A stretch of DNA of 64,000 nucleotides from Corynebacterium sp. P3-F1. Its GTDB lineage: Bacteria; Actinomycetota; Actinomycetes; Mycobacteriales; Mycobacteriaceae. Below the pieces are notes generated by a model. The model ran no database searches and had not been told where the DNA came from. It saw only the letters and a list, made by a program, of their open reading frames with translations. Both the position numbers and the translations under genes were made by a program. The DNA lies in assembly GCF_030503635.1 (NCBI RefSeq), contig NZ_CP129965.1, positions 124,001 to 188,000 of the forward strand. The letters are read 5' to 3'. The number at the start of each line of letters is the position of its first letter. The stretch's first letter is position 1. Positions 17,558-27,012 of this stretch are shown here, in pieces.

Positions 17558-17911
17558 CTAGGCGACGTACTTCTTGGTCTCGGCAAGCCAGCTGTCCAAT
17601 TCGCCGGCGTCTTCCCATAGGTCGTACAGCTCTGAGCTGCCGGGCCGTATGGCCTGTGTGGCGCGGTGGCGGATCCAGCGGCGGTCGTCGATGGAGAATG
17701 GGTACCGCAGGGCCGCGGACTGGGATTCGGACGGGACGTGGCCGTTGATGACTGCGGCGAGGGCGATGACGGATTCGGCTTCGTCGGTGCCTAACGGCCC
17801 GCGGCCGCAGTCGAAGCGGAACTGGTCCATGCTGAAGGTGCCGTCGACAAGCGCTGCGACGGCATCGACGGCGGGGTCGTTGTCAAACGGCCCGATGTCC
17901 CACGTTCCCAT
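17558..17911 (-). CDS. DUF4259 domain protein
   Basis: A 117-residue cytosolic protein opening with MGTWDIGPFDNDPAVD, the diagnostic start of the DUF4259 family (MGTWG..xFDND). The C-terminus is Trp/Glu-rich. Its function is unknown. It is a single gene with a 76-base gap to coaE on the same strand. Confidence 0.8.
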   Translation of the reverse strand: MGTWDIGPFDNDPAVDAVAALVDGTFSMDQFRFDCGRGPLGTDEAESVIALAAVINGHVPSESQSAALRYPFSIDDRRWIRHRATQAIRPGSSELYDLWEDAGELDSWLAETKKYVA

Positions 17912-17987
17912 AGCCAGCTACATTAGGCAGCGGAGATGAATGGGGCGTAGCGTGCCTTTGAACGTTGTTTGACAAATGAGCGAAAAC

Positions 17988-18581
17988 TCAGGCGCGTATC
18001 TGTTGAACTAGCTTTTCCACCTGCGGTTTTAGGTGTTCCTCGTCGCCGTTGTTGTCGATGATGATGTCGGCGGCGGCTGTGCGCGCGGCATCGTCGATTT
18101 GCTGAGCGATGCGCGCGCGTGCGTCGGCTTCGTCAAGTCCGCGCGACATGGTGAGCCGGCGGACACGCTCTTCGGCGTCGACATCGACGACAACAGTGAG
18201 GTCCATCGCTCGGTGCATGCCGAGTTCCACGAGCAGCGGCATGTCGTATATCACCGCGGATTCGCCGGCAGCCTCGGCTGCCGCGAATCGCCGTTCGGAT
18301 TCGGCGCGGATCGCGGGGTGGGTGATCGAGTTCAGCTTCTCAGTCGACGGCTTATCGACGAACGCCCGCCTCGCCAACTCCCCCCGGTCCAGCGAACCGT
18401 CTTCGTTGATGAGGTCGTCGCCGAAGGCTGCGGCAACCTCATCCAAGACAGGGGAACCCGGTTCCATGATTTCCCGGGCGATCTTGTCGGCGTCGACAAC
18501 GGGGAAACCTTCGTGGTCCAGCAGCTTAGCGACGGTCGACTTTCCGCTTCCGATTCCTCCCGTGAGCCCGATTTTCTTCAT
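17988..18581 (-). CDS. coaE: Dephospho-CoA kinase
   Basis: Catalyses the last step of CoA synthesis, ATP-dependent 3'-phosphorylation of dephospho-CoA. It is 197 residues, with P-loop GLTGGIGSGKSTVAKLL at the N-terminus, DADKIAREIMEPG (CoA-site Asp) and the lid region VDVDAEERVRRLTMSRGLDEADARARIAQQ. Length is normal. It starts 3 bases after the stop of the acyltransferase gene, so the two are probably cotranscribed. This pairs a CoA-synthesis enzyme with a CoA-using enzyme. Confidence 0.97.
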   Translation of the reverse strand: MKKIGLTGGIGSGKSTVAKLLDHEGFPVVDADKIAREIMEPGSPVLDEVAAAFGDDLINEDGSLDRGELARRAFVDKPSTEKLNSITHPAIRAESERRFAAAEAAGESAVIYDMPLLVELGMHRAMDLTVVVDVDAEERVRRLTMSRGLDEADARARIAQQIDDAARTAAADIIIDNNGDEEHLKPQVEKLVQQIRA

Positions 18582-18584
18582 GCG

Positions 18585-20378
18585 TTAAACCAGCTTTGCG
18601 CAGAAGTCCCAGAACATTTCAGATGCCCGCGCGATATTCGCACGAAATTCCTCGGGTTTTTCTGCTGTGTCCGTGTTCCAGGAGACGCAGAATTCGGCGT
18701 CTTCCGGAAGCGGGGTGTAGGAGATGCCGAAGCCTTCGGGGAGCGTGGGAGCGAAGCAGTAGCGAACGATCTGATTAGCGCCGCCGATGGAGGTGGTGGA
18801 CAGGAAGTCCCGGCGTGCCGCGGTCGCCGCGGTGTCGGTGAAGAAGGAGTCGGCGGTGCCAGTGCTGCCAGCGTCGGCATTCGCGGCGTCCGCGTCATAG
18901 ATGGTGGCCATCATCTGGATATGGCGGTCGAAACCGTTGCCGGACTTGCACCGCTTCACCCAGCCGCGGTGGGCGTTGAGGGCGTCTTGGAGGTCGTCTT
19001 GGGTGGCAGTGGCGTCGATAAGCTTCTGCGCGAACGCGACTGCTTCTGGCGTGGCTGCGCGGAGGCACTCGGTGCGTCCCGCCCGGAACTCGCGCATGTC
19101 CACGGCCTCGTAGACGGCGCGGACGCGGCCGTAGGTGAGCTGCTGCGCGATGTGCATGGTGAGCTGTGCGGATGCGTCGCGGCTGATCTTGAACGGCAGG
19201 TCCGCGGGCAGGCTGTGCGGGACGGTGATGATGTCGGTGTCGAGCTTCGCGGCAGCCGCGTTGAAGCTGTCGAGGTGCGTTTCAATTGCCTGCCTCGCCG
19301 CCCCGTCGAGTTCCCAGGTGAGCACCTCGGGTGCGGCCTGGATGTCGGCGCCGTCGCCGAGCTCGGCATTCTGCATGCGCGTGACCGCGGTGACCAGCGT
19401 CGCGCCGTCCTGGCAGGAGTGCTCGACGTGGACGGCGATCCAGTCGCTGTTGAGGCTGATCTGGTAGCTCAGCGGCTTGTACGTCCATGCGCCGCGGGGG
19501 GTGAAGGTGGCTTCGCGGATCCGCTCGGCATCGATCTTTCCGGGGGCTTCGTTCTCGACGTCCTGCAGCTCGACGGTGAAGAGCATGTCGCGCAGGCGGT
19601 CGTAGGTCGCGCTGTTGTCGCCCTGCTCCACGATGGTGGGGAGCAGGTCTGCCAGCGTTTCTGAGCCGAGCAGCGATGGTGTGTTGAAGTCGAATGCGGC
19701 TGGCTCGCCGCTGCGGGCAAGTTTCTGCACCTGCTCCAGGCCGGCGCGAAGCGCGGACGCAGACGCAATCTTACCGCTGCCGTCGCTGATGGGCAGAGCG
19801 AAGAGACTGCCGTCCACGAAGACGCCGATCTCGCGGGACGCGCCATCGAGTTCGGTCGGGATGATGGTGTCCTTCTCGGCCTGGGGGTGGCGCAGTCCAC
19901 CGGCGTAGACGAACCACTGGTTCATGGTGATGCGGTTGCCGCGGCCGTCGACATCCTCAGGGGTCTCACCGGCGGCGGCAGCGAGGTGCACGGTGGCCGC
20001 GCGGCGGATGAACTCCACAGCGCGGTCAATGCCGCCGGGGCCAGCAGAGTCATCCGCTGCCGGCAGCGCGATCTGAAATCCGACGTTCGTGGACAGCGAC
20101 AGGGGGGAGCGGGTGGTGAGGTAGGAGGAATACCATTCGTCGCTAAGCCAGTTGGTGCCGGCTGCTTCCCGCTCGAACGCGCGCTCGCGCAACTTATCGT
20201 CGAGCTGCGGGCCCGCGCCGGTCCGGAAGTTCTCGACAACCTCGCGTGCGTGCTCGAGTTCCTCGCCGCTCAGAACAGCGGAGAGCGCGTACGAGTAGGA
20301 ATCAAGCGTGTCGTTCAGCGGCGGGACCGGCAGTGGCTTCAGGTCGGTCGTTGCGGGGTGGGGAGAGGGGTATGCCAC
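18585..20378 (-). CDS. Choline/carnitine O-acyltransferase family protein
   Basis: A 597-residue homologue of carnitine/choline acyltransferases, which move acyl groups between CoA and carnitine or choline. Seen: NWLSDEWYSSYLTTRSPLSLSTNVGF (family N-terminal motif), catalytic His320 in VEHSCQDGA (HxxxDG), REFRAGRTECLR (CoA/carnitine-site segment near 420) and LSTTSIGG near residue 545. The length matches eukaryotic enzymes. No signal peptide, so cytosolic. Such enzymes are uncommon in bacteria but do occur in Corynebacteriales. The acceptor could be carnitine, choline or an unknown alcohol. It lies immediately upstream of coaE. Confidence 0.88.
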   Translation of the reverse strand: MAYPSPHPATTDLKPLPVPPLNDTLDSYSYALSAVLSGEELEHAREVVENFRTGAGPQLDDKLRERAFEREAAGTNWLSDEWYSSYLTTRSPLSLSTNVGFQIALPAADDSAGPGGIDRAVEFIRRAATVHLAAAAGETPEDVDGRGNRITMNQWFVYAGGLRHPQAEKDTIIPTELDGASREIGVFVDGSLFALPISDGSGKIASASALRAGLEQVQKLARSGEPAAFDFNTPSLLGSETLADLLPTIVEQGDNSATYDRLRDMLFTVELQDVENEAPGKIDAERIREATFTPRGAWTYKPLSYQISLNSDWIAVHVEHSCQDGATLVTAVTRMQNAELGDGADIQAAPEVLTWELDGAARQAIETHLDSFNAAAAKLDTDIITVPHSLPADLPFKISRDASAQLTMHIAQQLTYGRVRAVYEAVDMREFRAGRTECLRAATPEAVAFAQKLIDATATQDDLQDALNAHRGWVKRCKSGNGFDRHIQMMATIYDADAANADAGSTGTADSFFTDTAATAARRDFLSTTSIGGANQIVRYCFAPTLPEGFGISYTPLPEDAEFCVSWNTDTAEKPEEFRANIARASEMFWDFCAKLV

Positions 20379-20454
20379 GGCGTTGGCCTCCTATGTTTCG
20401 CCTGCAGTTCTACACTCCCACCATACCCAGAGCGACGCCACGGGCAGTGCGAGA

Positions 20455-22209
20455 CTAGAGCGAAGGAATATTCGCCAGGAGGCTTCGGGTGTACTCGTGC
20501 TGGGGGTAGTCGAGCACGTCGTCGACCGGGCCCTCGTCGACGATCACTCCCTTGTTCAGCACGGCGACGCGGGTGGCGATGTGCCGTGCGAGCGCGATGT
20601 TGTGCGTGACAAACAGCAGTGACAGGCCGCGCTCGTGGCGAAGCTCCGCGAGAAGCTGCAGGATCGATGCTTGGACGGACACGTCGAGGGCGGAAGTGAT
20701 CTCGTCGCAGACGAGCACCGACGGGGCGTTGACGAGCGCTCGACCGATCGCCGCGCGTTGCCGTTCGCCGCCGGAAAGGTCGCCTGGGCGACGGTCATAG
20801 AAGCTGCGGTCGAGCTGCACGGACTCGAGGGTGTCCTCGACGATCGTGCGCTGCTCGCGCTTGGACAGCTCCCCGGCCATCACGAGCGGAACGCTCATCG
20901 ACTCGCCGATGGTGCGCCGCGGGTTCAGAGACGAGAACGGCGACTGGAAGATGTACTGGACATCTTTGCGGTGCTCGAGCGTGCGGTCGCGGCTGGAGTG
21001 CTTCAGTTCAGAGCCGCGCAGGAGAACGTCGCCGGTGTATCCGGGGTTGAGTCCCGCGACGGAGCGTGCGAGCGTCGTCTTGCCGGAACCGGATTCGCCG
21101 AGCAGCAGGGTCGATTCGCCCTCTTCGATGGCGAGGTTGATGCCGTGCAGTACCTTGTTGTCGCCGTACGCCATTTCGAGGTCGCGGACGCGCAGCAAGG
21201 GCGCGTTCGCACTTATCGACGCCCCGTCCTTCCCGCTCATCTCCATCCACGAGTCAGCCCACCTGTCGTTGCCCGCGATGTCTTTGCGGCCCTCAAGGTC
21301 CGGAATAGCACCGATGAGTTTGCGGGTGTAGTCGTGCTTCGGGTTGTAGAGGACAGCGTTGTACGGCCCCTCCTCGACGATGTCGCCGCGGAGCATGACC
21401 ACGACGCGGTCGACGAGCTCGCCGACGACTGCGAGGTCGTGGGTGATGTACAGGGAGGCGACATTCTGTTTCAGCGTCATGGACCGGATGGTCTTGAGAA
21501 CGTGGTTCTGGGTGGTGACGTCGAGACCTGTCGTCGGCTCGTCGAGAATGAGCACATCCGGGTACATGGCGAACGCCATGGCGATGCCGACGCGCTGCTG
21601 CTGCCCGCCAGAAAGCTGGTGCGGCCAGCGCGCGAGATACTCGTCGGTGTCCGGCAGGTCGACATCCCGCATCACCTCGCGGACGCGGTCGGCGCGCTCG
21701 GCGGAACTAGCGCCGTAGCCGTGAATGTCCAAGACTTCCCGGATTTGGTCGCCGACCCGCATCGCTGGGTTGAGGCTCAGTGCGGGGTCCTGCGGAATAT
21801 AGGCGACGCGGGCTCCGCGCATCGCACGTACTTCGTCTTCGTTGAGTTCGAGCACGTCGGTGGTTTCGCCGTCGCGGGAGTGGAGAGTGACGGTGCCGTC
21901 TGTGATGGTCAGACCCGTGCGGACGTGTCCGAGCGCAGCGAGACCTGCGGTTGTCTTTCCGGAACCCGATTCACCAACGAGACCGACGATCTCGCCGCGG
22001 TACAGGTCGATGTCTACACCATGGAGGATCTCCGTTCCGCTGTACGTGGCCAAGCGGAGGTCGCGGATGCTTAGGACGAGGGTGTCGCTGTTTCGAGTGG
22101 GAGGCACGTACTCGCCGTCTGCGCCGGTTGACGCCCACAGCGATGTTTGCGGCGTTGTCTGCGAAGCCTTCTCCGGTCGGGTGCCGTCCGCGTTCATTGA
22201 GGTAGTCAT
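20455..22209 (-). CDS. Fused double ATPase of a peptide-type ABC importer (DppD-DppF-like)
   Basis: A single 584-residue polypeptide with two ABC domains powering uptake through the adjacent permeases. Domain 1 has Walker A GESGSGKTT, signature LSGGQQQR and Walker [13 protein letters not shown]. Domain 2 has GESGSGKTT, LSGGERQR and VLVCDEITSALD. E. coli dipeptide systems use two separate proteins; the fusion is common in actinobacteria. ATG 22209 overlaps the permease stop by 4 bases (ATGA) and a good ribosome site (GGAGCAGG) precedes it; the longer open frame upstream is a shadow. It is the last gene of the operon. Confidence 0.95.
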   Translation of the reverse strand: MTTSMNADGTRPEKASQTTPQTSLWASTGADGEYVPPTRNSDTLVLSIRDLRLATYSGTEILHGVDIDLYRGEIVGLVGESGSGKTTAGLAALGHVRTGLTITDGTVTLHSRDGETTDVLELNEDEVRAMRGARVAYIPQDPALSLNPAMRVGDQIREVLDIHGYGASSAERADRVREVMRDVDLPDTDEYLARWPHQLSGGQQQRVGIAMAFAMYPDVLILDEPTTGLDVTTQNHVLKTIRSMTLKQNVASLYITHDLAVVGELVDRVVVMLRGDIVEEGPYNAVLYNPKHDYTRKLIGAIPDLEGRKDIAGNDRWADSWMEMSGKDGASISANAPLLRVRDLEMAYGDNKVLHGINLAIEEGESTLLLGESGSGKTTLARSVAGLNPGYTGDVLLRGSELKHSSRDRTLEHRKDVQYIFQSPFSSLNPRRTIGESMSVPLVMAGELSKREQRTIVEDTLESVQLDRSFYDRRPGDLSGGERQRAAIGRALVNAPSVLVCDEITSALDVSVQASILQLLAELRHERGLSLLFVTHNIALARHIATRVAVLNKGVIVDEGPVDDVLDYPQHEYTRSLLANIPSL

Positions 22210-23327
22210 GCCTGCTCCTTCGAGGCAGCACTCCGGCTGCGGGTGTCTTCGTTGATGATGGGGTCCAACTTCGCCTGACGGTCGCTCTGGATTGTCGGGC
22301 CGGTGCGCTTGATGGGGGTGGCGGTGGAAGCGGTGGCGCGGGCGGCGGCGTCGGCAAGCATGTTTGTGCCGATGGTCAAAAGCGCAATCGCGATCACCGG
22401 CAACACCACGCCCCACGGCTGGATGGACAGAGCGATGCGGTTCTCATTGATCATGAGGCCCCAGTCCGCCGCCGGCGGCTGGATGCCCAAGCCCAGGAAG
22501 GAAAGGGAGGCAATGGAGCCGATTGAGTACGTCAAACGCAAGCCCGCCTCCACAGCCAGCGGCCCAGTGATGTTGGGCATAATCTCCTGCGTAAGAATCT
22601 TCCAGTGGGGTACCGAGTACATCTGTGCTGCCCGGATGTAGTCCTCGTTGGTGACGGACTGTGTCGCCGACCGCGCCACGCGAGCGATGCGCGGTGCGTG
22701 GGTGAGACCGATGACAAGGACGAGGACGGTCGCCGAGGGGCCGAAGATCACGATCGCGAGCATGGCGAAGATCAGCTGCGGGAACGCCAAGATGACATCG
22801 TTGATGCGCATGATCACCGCATCCGTTGTGCCGCCCGTATAACCGGCAATCATACCGAGGATCGTTCCCACGACCATTCCCAGCACCGTGGCAAGGAACG
22901 CCGTGATGAGGAGGATGAGGCCGCCGCCGACGAAGCGGGCCGCCACGGACCGACCGAGGTTGTCGGTGCCGAAGATCCCCTCGTTGGTGAAGGGGAGACC
23001 GAGGAACTCGGTCGTTGAGTACCCGGTGAGCTGCTCTGTGAAGAAATAACCCACAACAGCAACAAGGAGGACCAGGCCGGTGAGAATCATGCCCACTTTG
23101 CCCTCCGGCTGAGCCCAAATGCGTTTGAGCAATGGGTCCGGCTTGGACAATGAGGCTTTGAGCTCGTCGCCAGTTCGGGGTTCGCCTGTGCCAGCCTCTG
23201 CCGTGCCAGCTGCAGCCGGTGGAGCGTCGGCGGCGGTGGTGTCGGCCGCGCCTGGCTCTGTGGCTGCGTTCTGATCTGCTTTGAGCGACCCGGCAGACTC
23301 GGCGCCAAGGTTGTGTGGCTGGGTCAT
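22206..23327 (-). CDS. ABC importer permease, DppC/OppC-like
   Basis: A 373-residue inner-membrane permease. A ~80-residue Ala/Pro/Glu-rich N-terminal extension precedes an OppC_N-type first helix (VGMILTGLVLLVAVVGYFF). Five more helices contain the ABC-coupling EAA-like segment EDYIRAAQMYSVPHWKILTQEIMPNI. It overlaps the previous permease by one base (TAATG) and the ATPase by four, so translation is likely coupled. The C-terminal ~40 residues after the last helix are hydrophilic. Confidence 0.95.
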   Translation of the reverse strand: MTQPHNLGAESAGSLKADQNAATEPGAADTTAADAPPAAAGTAEAGTGEPRTGDELKASLSKPDPLLKRIWAQPEGKVGMILTGLVLLVAVVGYFFTEQLTGYSTTEFLGLPFTNEGIFGTDNLGRSVAARFVGGGLILLITAFLATVLGMVVGTILGMIAGYTGGTTDAVIMRINDVILAFPQLIFAMLAIVIFGPSATVLVLVIGLTHAPRIARVARSATQSVTNEDYIRAAQMYSVPHWKILTQEIMPNITGPLAVEAGLRLTYSIGSIASLSFLGLGIQPPAADWGLMINENRIALSIQPWGVVLPVIAIALLTIGTNMLADAAARATASTATPIKRTGPTIQSDRQAKLDPIINEDTRSRSAASKEQA

Positions 23328-24274
23328 TAGTTGCTCCTTAGCTTGGGGTTGGCCATGATGCCCACGATGTCGGCGAGCAGGTTAACCACGACGTAGACAG
23401 CGGCAATCAGGAGTGTCACTGCCTGAACGACTTGGACATCGCGGTAGTTGACGGCGTCGATCATGGCGACGCCCAGGCCCGGGTAACGGAACAGGTACTC
23501 GACGACGACGATGCCGCCGGCGAGCCACGCGAGCTGGATAGCGACGACCTGTGCGATGGGGCCGATCGCGTGGGGGAGCGCGTGACGGAAAATCACGCGG
23601 CGCTCGGGCACACCTTTGAGGCGGGCCATTTCGACATAGCCGGAATCGAGGGTTTCAATCATCGTCGCGCGGGTCATGCGGGCGATGTAAGGGCTGACGA
23701 CGAGCGCGAGCGTCAGCGTGGGCAGCACCAACTGCGAGGGGTACGACCACACGGACGCGCCAGGCTGAGACATGGTCACGGCAGGCAGAACTTGGAAGAC
23801 TGACGTGGCAAAGACCGTGACCAGCAGGATACCGATAACGAATTCCGGCATCGCCGCCAGAATCAACGTCACCCAGGTGATTGCCTGGTCGCGGCGGAAT
23901 CCGCGCCACCAGGCGGCGTAGATGCCCACGAGGATGCCCAACGGAATCGCGATCAGAGCCGCGAGCGCCATGAGGACCAGTGAATTGACCAGTGGCTCAC
24001 CGAGCAGATCGGAGACTGGCCCACCGGTGGTTGTCGAGGTGCCGAGGTCGCCGGTCAGCACACCGCCGAGCCACAGGAAATAGCGCTCGAACGGGTTCTT
24101 GTCCAAGTTCATCTCGGCTTCGAGCGCCGCGATGCGTTCCGGGGTGGCCTGCTGGCCCAGAATCGCGCGGGCGGGGTCGCCCGGGAGAAGCAGTGTGGCG
24201 CAGAAGATGATGACCGATACTGCCAGGAGAATGAAGATGCTCAAGCCGAGTCGGCGAGCGATGAGTTTGCCCAT
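23327..24274 (-). CDS. ABC importer permease, DppB/OppB-like
   Basis: A 315-residue permease with six helices. The N-terminus IARRLGLSIFILLAVSVIIFCATLLLPGDPA and the EAA segment SGYVEMARLKGVPERRVIFRHALPHAIGPI are diagnostic of the DppB subfamily. It lies 3 bases downstream of the binding-protein gene and forms the membrane channel with the DppC-like subunit. Confidence 0.95.
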   Translation of the reverse strand: MGKLIARRLGLSIFILLAVSVIIFCATLLLPGDPARAILGQQATPERIAALEAEMNLDKNPFERYFLWLGGVLTGDLGTSTTTGGPVSDLLGEPLVNSLVLMALAALIAIPLGILVGIYAAWWRGFRRDQAITWVTLILAAMPEFVIGILLVTVFATSVFQVLPAVTMSQPGASVWSYPSQLVLPTLTLALVVSPYIARMTRATMIETLDSGYVEMARLKGVPERRVIFRHALPHAIGPIAQVVAIQLAWLAGGIVVVEYLFRYPGLGVAMIDAVNYRDVQVVQAVTLLIAAVYVVVNLLADIVGIMANPKLRSN

Positions 24275-24277
24275 TGT

Positions 24278-25834
24278 CTATGCCTCCGCAATCCACATGT
24301 CGTAGAACAGCCCCTGGGATAGAGCCACACCGCTCGGGTGCGGCTTCGCGCCCACCACATAGTTGTGGTATGCGTCGACCTGGTTGGGGAAGCCCCAGAT
24401 GATGTAGCCGCCGCGGTCGTAGAACTCGCGCTGCAGCTCCTTGACTGCTTCGCCGCGCTCGCGGTCGTCGACAATGCTGCGGGCCTTTTCGACGCGTGCG
24501 GTGAAGTCCGGGTCTGCCCAGTGTGTCTCGTTGAATGGTGCTTCCTCGGTGGCGCAGCGGTTGACTTGCTCGAGGAAATTGCGCGTGTAATAGAAGGTCT
24601 GCGCGAAGGGGTAGGACAGGTAGTTACCGTCCGCCCAGAAGGTGGTGGAGTCAACCTGCTCGATTTTCACCCGAATACCGGCATCGCGAACTTGCTCGGC
24701 GTACACCTGGGCGGCGCGAACAGCGCCGGACGCGATCTCGGATGTAGGGAGGGTGATGTCGATGCCGTCGGGGTAGCCTGCGTCGGCAAGTAATTGCTTC
24801 GCTTCCTCGATGTTCTGCTCACGCTGGGGGAATTCGTGCGGGTACGCTGGGTCGTAGAGCGCGAACATGTCGTTGCCGAGCTGGCCCTCGCCTGAATAGA
24901 CCTGGTCGACCATGCCGGGCCGAGCTACGGCGAGGCGCATGGCCTGGCGGACGCGCTCATCGTCGAATGGTTCGTGGTCGACGCGCATGGTGAAGGGGAG
25001 CCACATGCCGGTTTCGGAACTGACCACATGGAGACGCGGATCTGACTCGATAACTCGCACCAGGGCGTGGTTGAGCGCACCGATGCCGTCGACCTGGGAA
25101 GACAGCAACGCGTTGAGCATTGCATCCTCTTGGTAGAAGTCCACGATCTCAACACTGTCCAAGTTCGCCGGGCCGAGGTAGTAGTGCTCGTTGCGCTCCA
25201 AGATCGTCTCTCGGCCGGCAGAAAAATTGACCAGCTTGAACGGGCCAGCGCCGATCGGATTCTCCGGGTCGTAGTCCTCTGGGACGATGCCCATCTGGTA
25301 CTCGGCCAGAGCGTCAGTGAGGGTCGCGTCGGGTCGGGAGAGGGAGATGGTCAGGGTCCGGTCATCCACTACCTGCATCGATTCGATGTGAGCGATGGAA
25401 CCCGCTCCGTTCTTCGGGTCGGCCGGATCCGCGACGCGCTCGTAGGTGGCAATCACGTCCTCGGGGCGAAGCGGCCGGCCGTCTGAGAACTTCAGGCCTT
25501 CGCGCAACCGCACGGTCCACTCCGTCGCGTCGCTATTCGGCTCGAGGCTTTCCGCGAGGCGGTTCTCCAGCTCATACTCGTACCCGCGACGGACAAGCGG
25601 CTCGTACAAGTTGATCACGCGCGCGGCATCGCTGGCGCTGGCGGGAATATGCGCGTCGACGGTGTCAGCGGTCGATCCGCCCACCAAGCCCACCCGCAGT
25701 GTGCCGCCCTTGTGGGGCGGCCCGGACGTGTCGATCTTCTCGGCGGGCAACGTCGGAGAACACGCCGCGAGAGCAGTCGCAGAACCAGCGACTGCCGCGG
25801 CACCCAACAGTTGCCTGCGTGATAGTTCAACCAT
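24278..25834 (-). CDS. Tat-exported lipoprotein, peptide/nickel-type solute-binding protein
   Basis: A 518-residue family-5 extracellular binding protein. The signal peptide has a twin-arginine motif (SRRQLLG, Arg6-Arg7) and a lipobox ALAAC (Cys25), so it is probably folded before export and then lipid-anchored. The body shows GPPHKGGTLRVGL, KFSDGRPLRPEDVIATYERV and IGAGPFKLVNF, all typical of DppA/OppA-type proteins. ATG 25834 is chosen because AGGAGAAGG lies 7 bases before it, although TTG 25840 is in frame. The ligand (peptide, nickel chelate, opine or other) cannot be told. Confidence 0.93.
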   Translation of the reverse strand: MVELSRRQLLGAAAVAGSATALAACSPTLPAEKIDTSGPPHKGGTLRVGLVGGSTADTVDAHIPASASDAARVINLYEPLVRRGYEYELENRLAESLEPNSDATEWTVRLREGLKFSDGRPLRPEDVIATYERVADPADPKNGAGSIAHIESMQVVDDRTLTISLSRPDATLTDALAEYQMGIVPEDYDPENPIGAGPFKLVNFSAGRETILERNEHYYLGPANLDSVEIVDFYQEDAMLNALLSSQVDGIGALNHALVRVIESDPRLHVVSSETGMWLPFTMRVDHEPFDDERVRQAMRLAVARPGMVDQVYSGEGQLGNDMFALYDPAYPHEFPQREQNIEEAKQLLADAGYPDGIDITLPTSEIASGAVRAAQVYAEQVRDAGIRVKIEQVDSTTFWADGNYLSYPFAQTFYYTRNFLEQVNRCATEEAPFNETHWADPDFTARVEKARSIVDDRERGEAVKELQREFYDRGGYIIWGFPNQVDAYHNYVVGAKPHPSGVALSQGLFYDMWIAEA

Positions 25835-25836
25835 GT

Positions 25837-26694
25837 TCAATCCTTCTCCTTGGTGGTCTTAGCCAGCGAAGTCGATGTGAACCACGTGCTTACATAGAGC
25901 GTCACGGCCTCAGCAGCATCGGCCGGAGACACAGCTCCAGTAAGTAGCTGCACCCCCAATCCGTTGATCATCGCTGTTACGGCGTTGACCATGTGGTCCG
26001 GGTCGGTGGCGATGAACTGGCCCGCGGCCATTCCTTCCAGCACAATCACTCGCAGTTGGGCTTGCCAGCGGCCGTAGGCGACCGAAGCTGCCTGTCTCGC
26101 GTCTGGGAACGTCGGTGATGAAGACCAAAACTGGGCCCATGTCGTCCATTCGCGCATGGATTCTTCTGAACCATCGAGCTGCACGCGGAGGAACCGAATC
26201 AAACGCTCCGAAGGGTCGGTGATCTTGGGGCCGACGGCATGGCGTTGAGCGGCTTCCTGCGCGCACAAATCAAGGGTGGCCAGAAAAATGTCGTTTTTGG
26301 ACTGGAAGTAGTAATGCACAGCTGAGGTGGAAATACCGGCAGCTTTAGCAATGTCCGCGATGGTGACAAAGTGGTATCCGCGTTCCGTGAAAAGAGTCCA
26401 CGCCTCATTCACGATCCGACATTTTCGGTCGACGAGATCTTTCGAACCGCGCTGAGGCGAAGGGGCCGTCTCAGCTGACGTCGACTTTTTCTGTTCAGCG
26501 CAAAGGGATTCGAGCGTGACCCCGGTGAGATCAGCAAGGTCACGCAGTTCTTGTGAGGTGAACCGCCGTACTCCGGAGAGTGATTTGGAGAGCTTGCTGG
26601 AATCGATACCAAGGTGGCTCGCCACATCGCGATGCCTCAAACCGGATGCTGAGATCGCCGCTCGTGCGGCGCTTTGGTCCCGTGTCTGAGTCAT
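25837..26694 (-). CDS. Regulator with N-terminal Cro-like HTH fused to a TetR module
   Basis: A 285-residue regulator with two DNA-binding units. Residues ~8-62 (AARAAISASGLRHRDVASHLGIDSSKLSKSLSGVRRFTSQELRDLADLTGVTLESL) look like a Cro/XRE-type helix-turn-helix. After a short linker, residues ~82-140 (RKCRIVNEAWTLFTERGYHFVTIADIAKAAGISTSAVHYYFQSKNDIF) are a canonical TetR DNA-binding domain with an alpha-helical ligand/dimer domain behind it. ATG 26694 gives the complete HTH; the frame stays open further upstream through the operator and is not likely coding. It is the first gene of the ABC operon, 2 bases before the binding-protein start, so probably self-regulating. Confidence 0.88.
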   Translation of the reverse strand: MTQTRDQSAARAAISASGLRHRDVASHLGIDSSKLSKSLSGVRRFTSQELRDLADLTGVTLESLCAEQKKSTSAETAPSPQRGSKDLVDRKCRIVNEAWTLFTERGYHFVTIADIAKAAGISTSAVHYYFQSKNDIFLATLDLCAQEAAQRHAVGPKITDPSERLIRFLRVQLDGSEESMREWTTWAQFWSSSPTFPDARQAASVAYGRWQAQLRVIVLEGMAAGQFIATDPDHMVNAVTAMINGLGVQLLTGAVSPADAAEAVTLYVSTWFTSTSLAKTTKEKD

Positions 26695-26738
26695 AAAACA
26701 CAACCTTAGATCAAGCTGGGAGCCCATCGCAACGATTT

Positions 26739-26753
26739 GACTGATAGTCAGTC
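26739..26753. promoter_or_regulatory. Likely TetR-type operator
   Basis: The perfect palindrome GACTGA-TAG-TCAGTC lies about 45 bases upstream of the regulator start. An outer imperfect repeat (CGATTT at 26733-26738, AAATCG at 26757-26762) extends the dyad. This resembles operators of TetR-family regulators. The remaining sequence from here to 27012 holds no gene I can support, only the divergent uvrB promoter. Confidence 0.7.
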
Positions 26754-27012
26754 GGTAAATCGCAATGTTCAAAAAGGCCGGGCTACCGCGGACGATGTCA
26801 GAGTTCATGGGTGAGCTGAGTTGGGGCGCGTATCCCACGAAGGACGAACCGGGGTAGAAGGATGATGTTTTCTCCCCGGGGGTTTAAACGTCCTCGCGCT
26901 CGGTGTCCGCCAGGCCTTGTTCAGCCGCGGGTTCTGTTCAGGCAGACAGACTATTGGGAGTTGGCGCAGTTCGCTGACCACGGTGACGGGCGCACGGGAT
27001 ACACTGGCGTGC

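Noticed and set aside
18033..19664. 543-codon plus-strand frame opposite coaE and the acyltransferase
   Set aside because: Antisense shadow; spans two clearly real genes.
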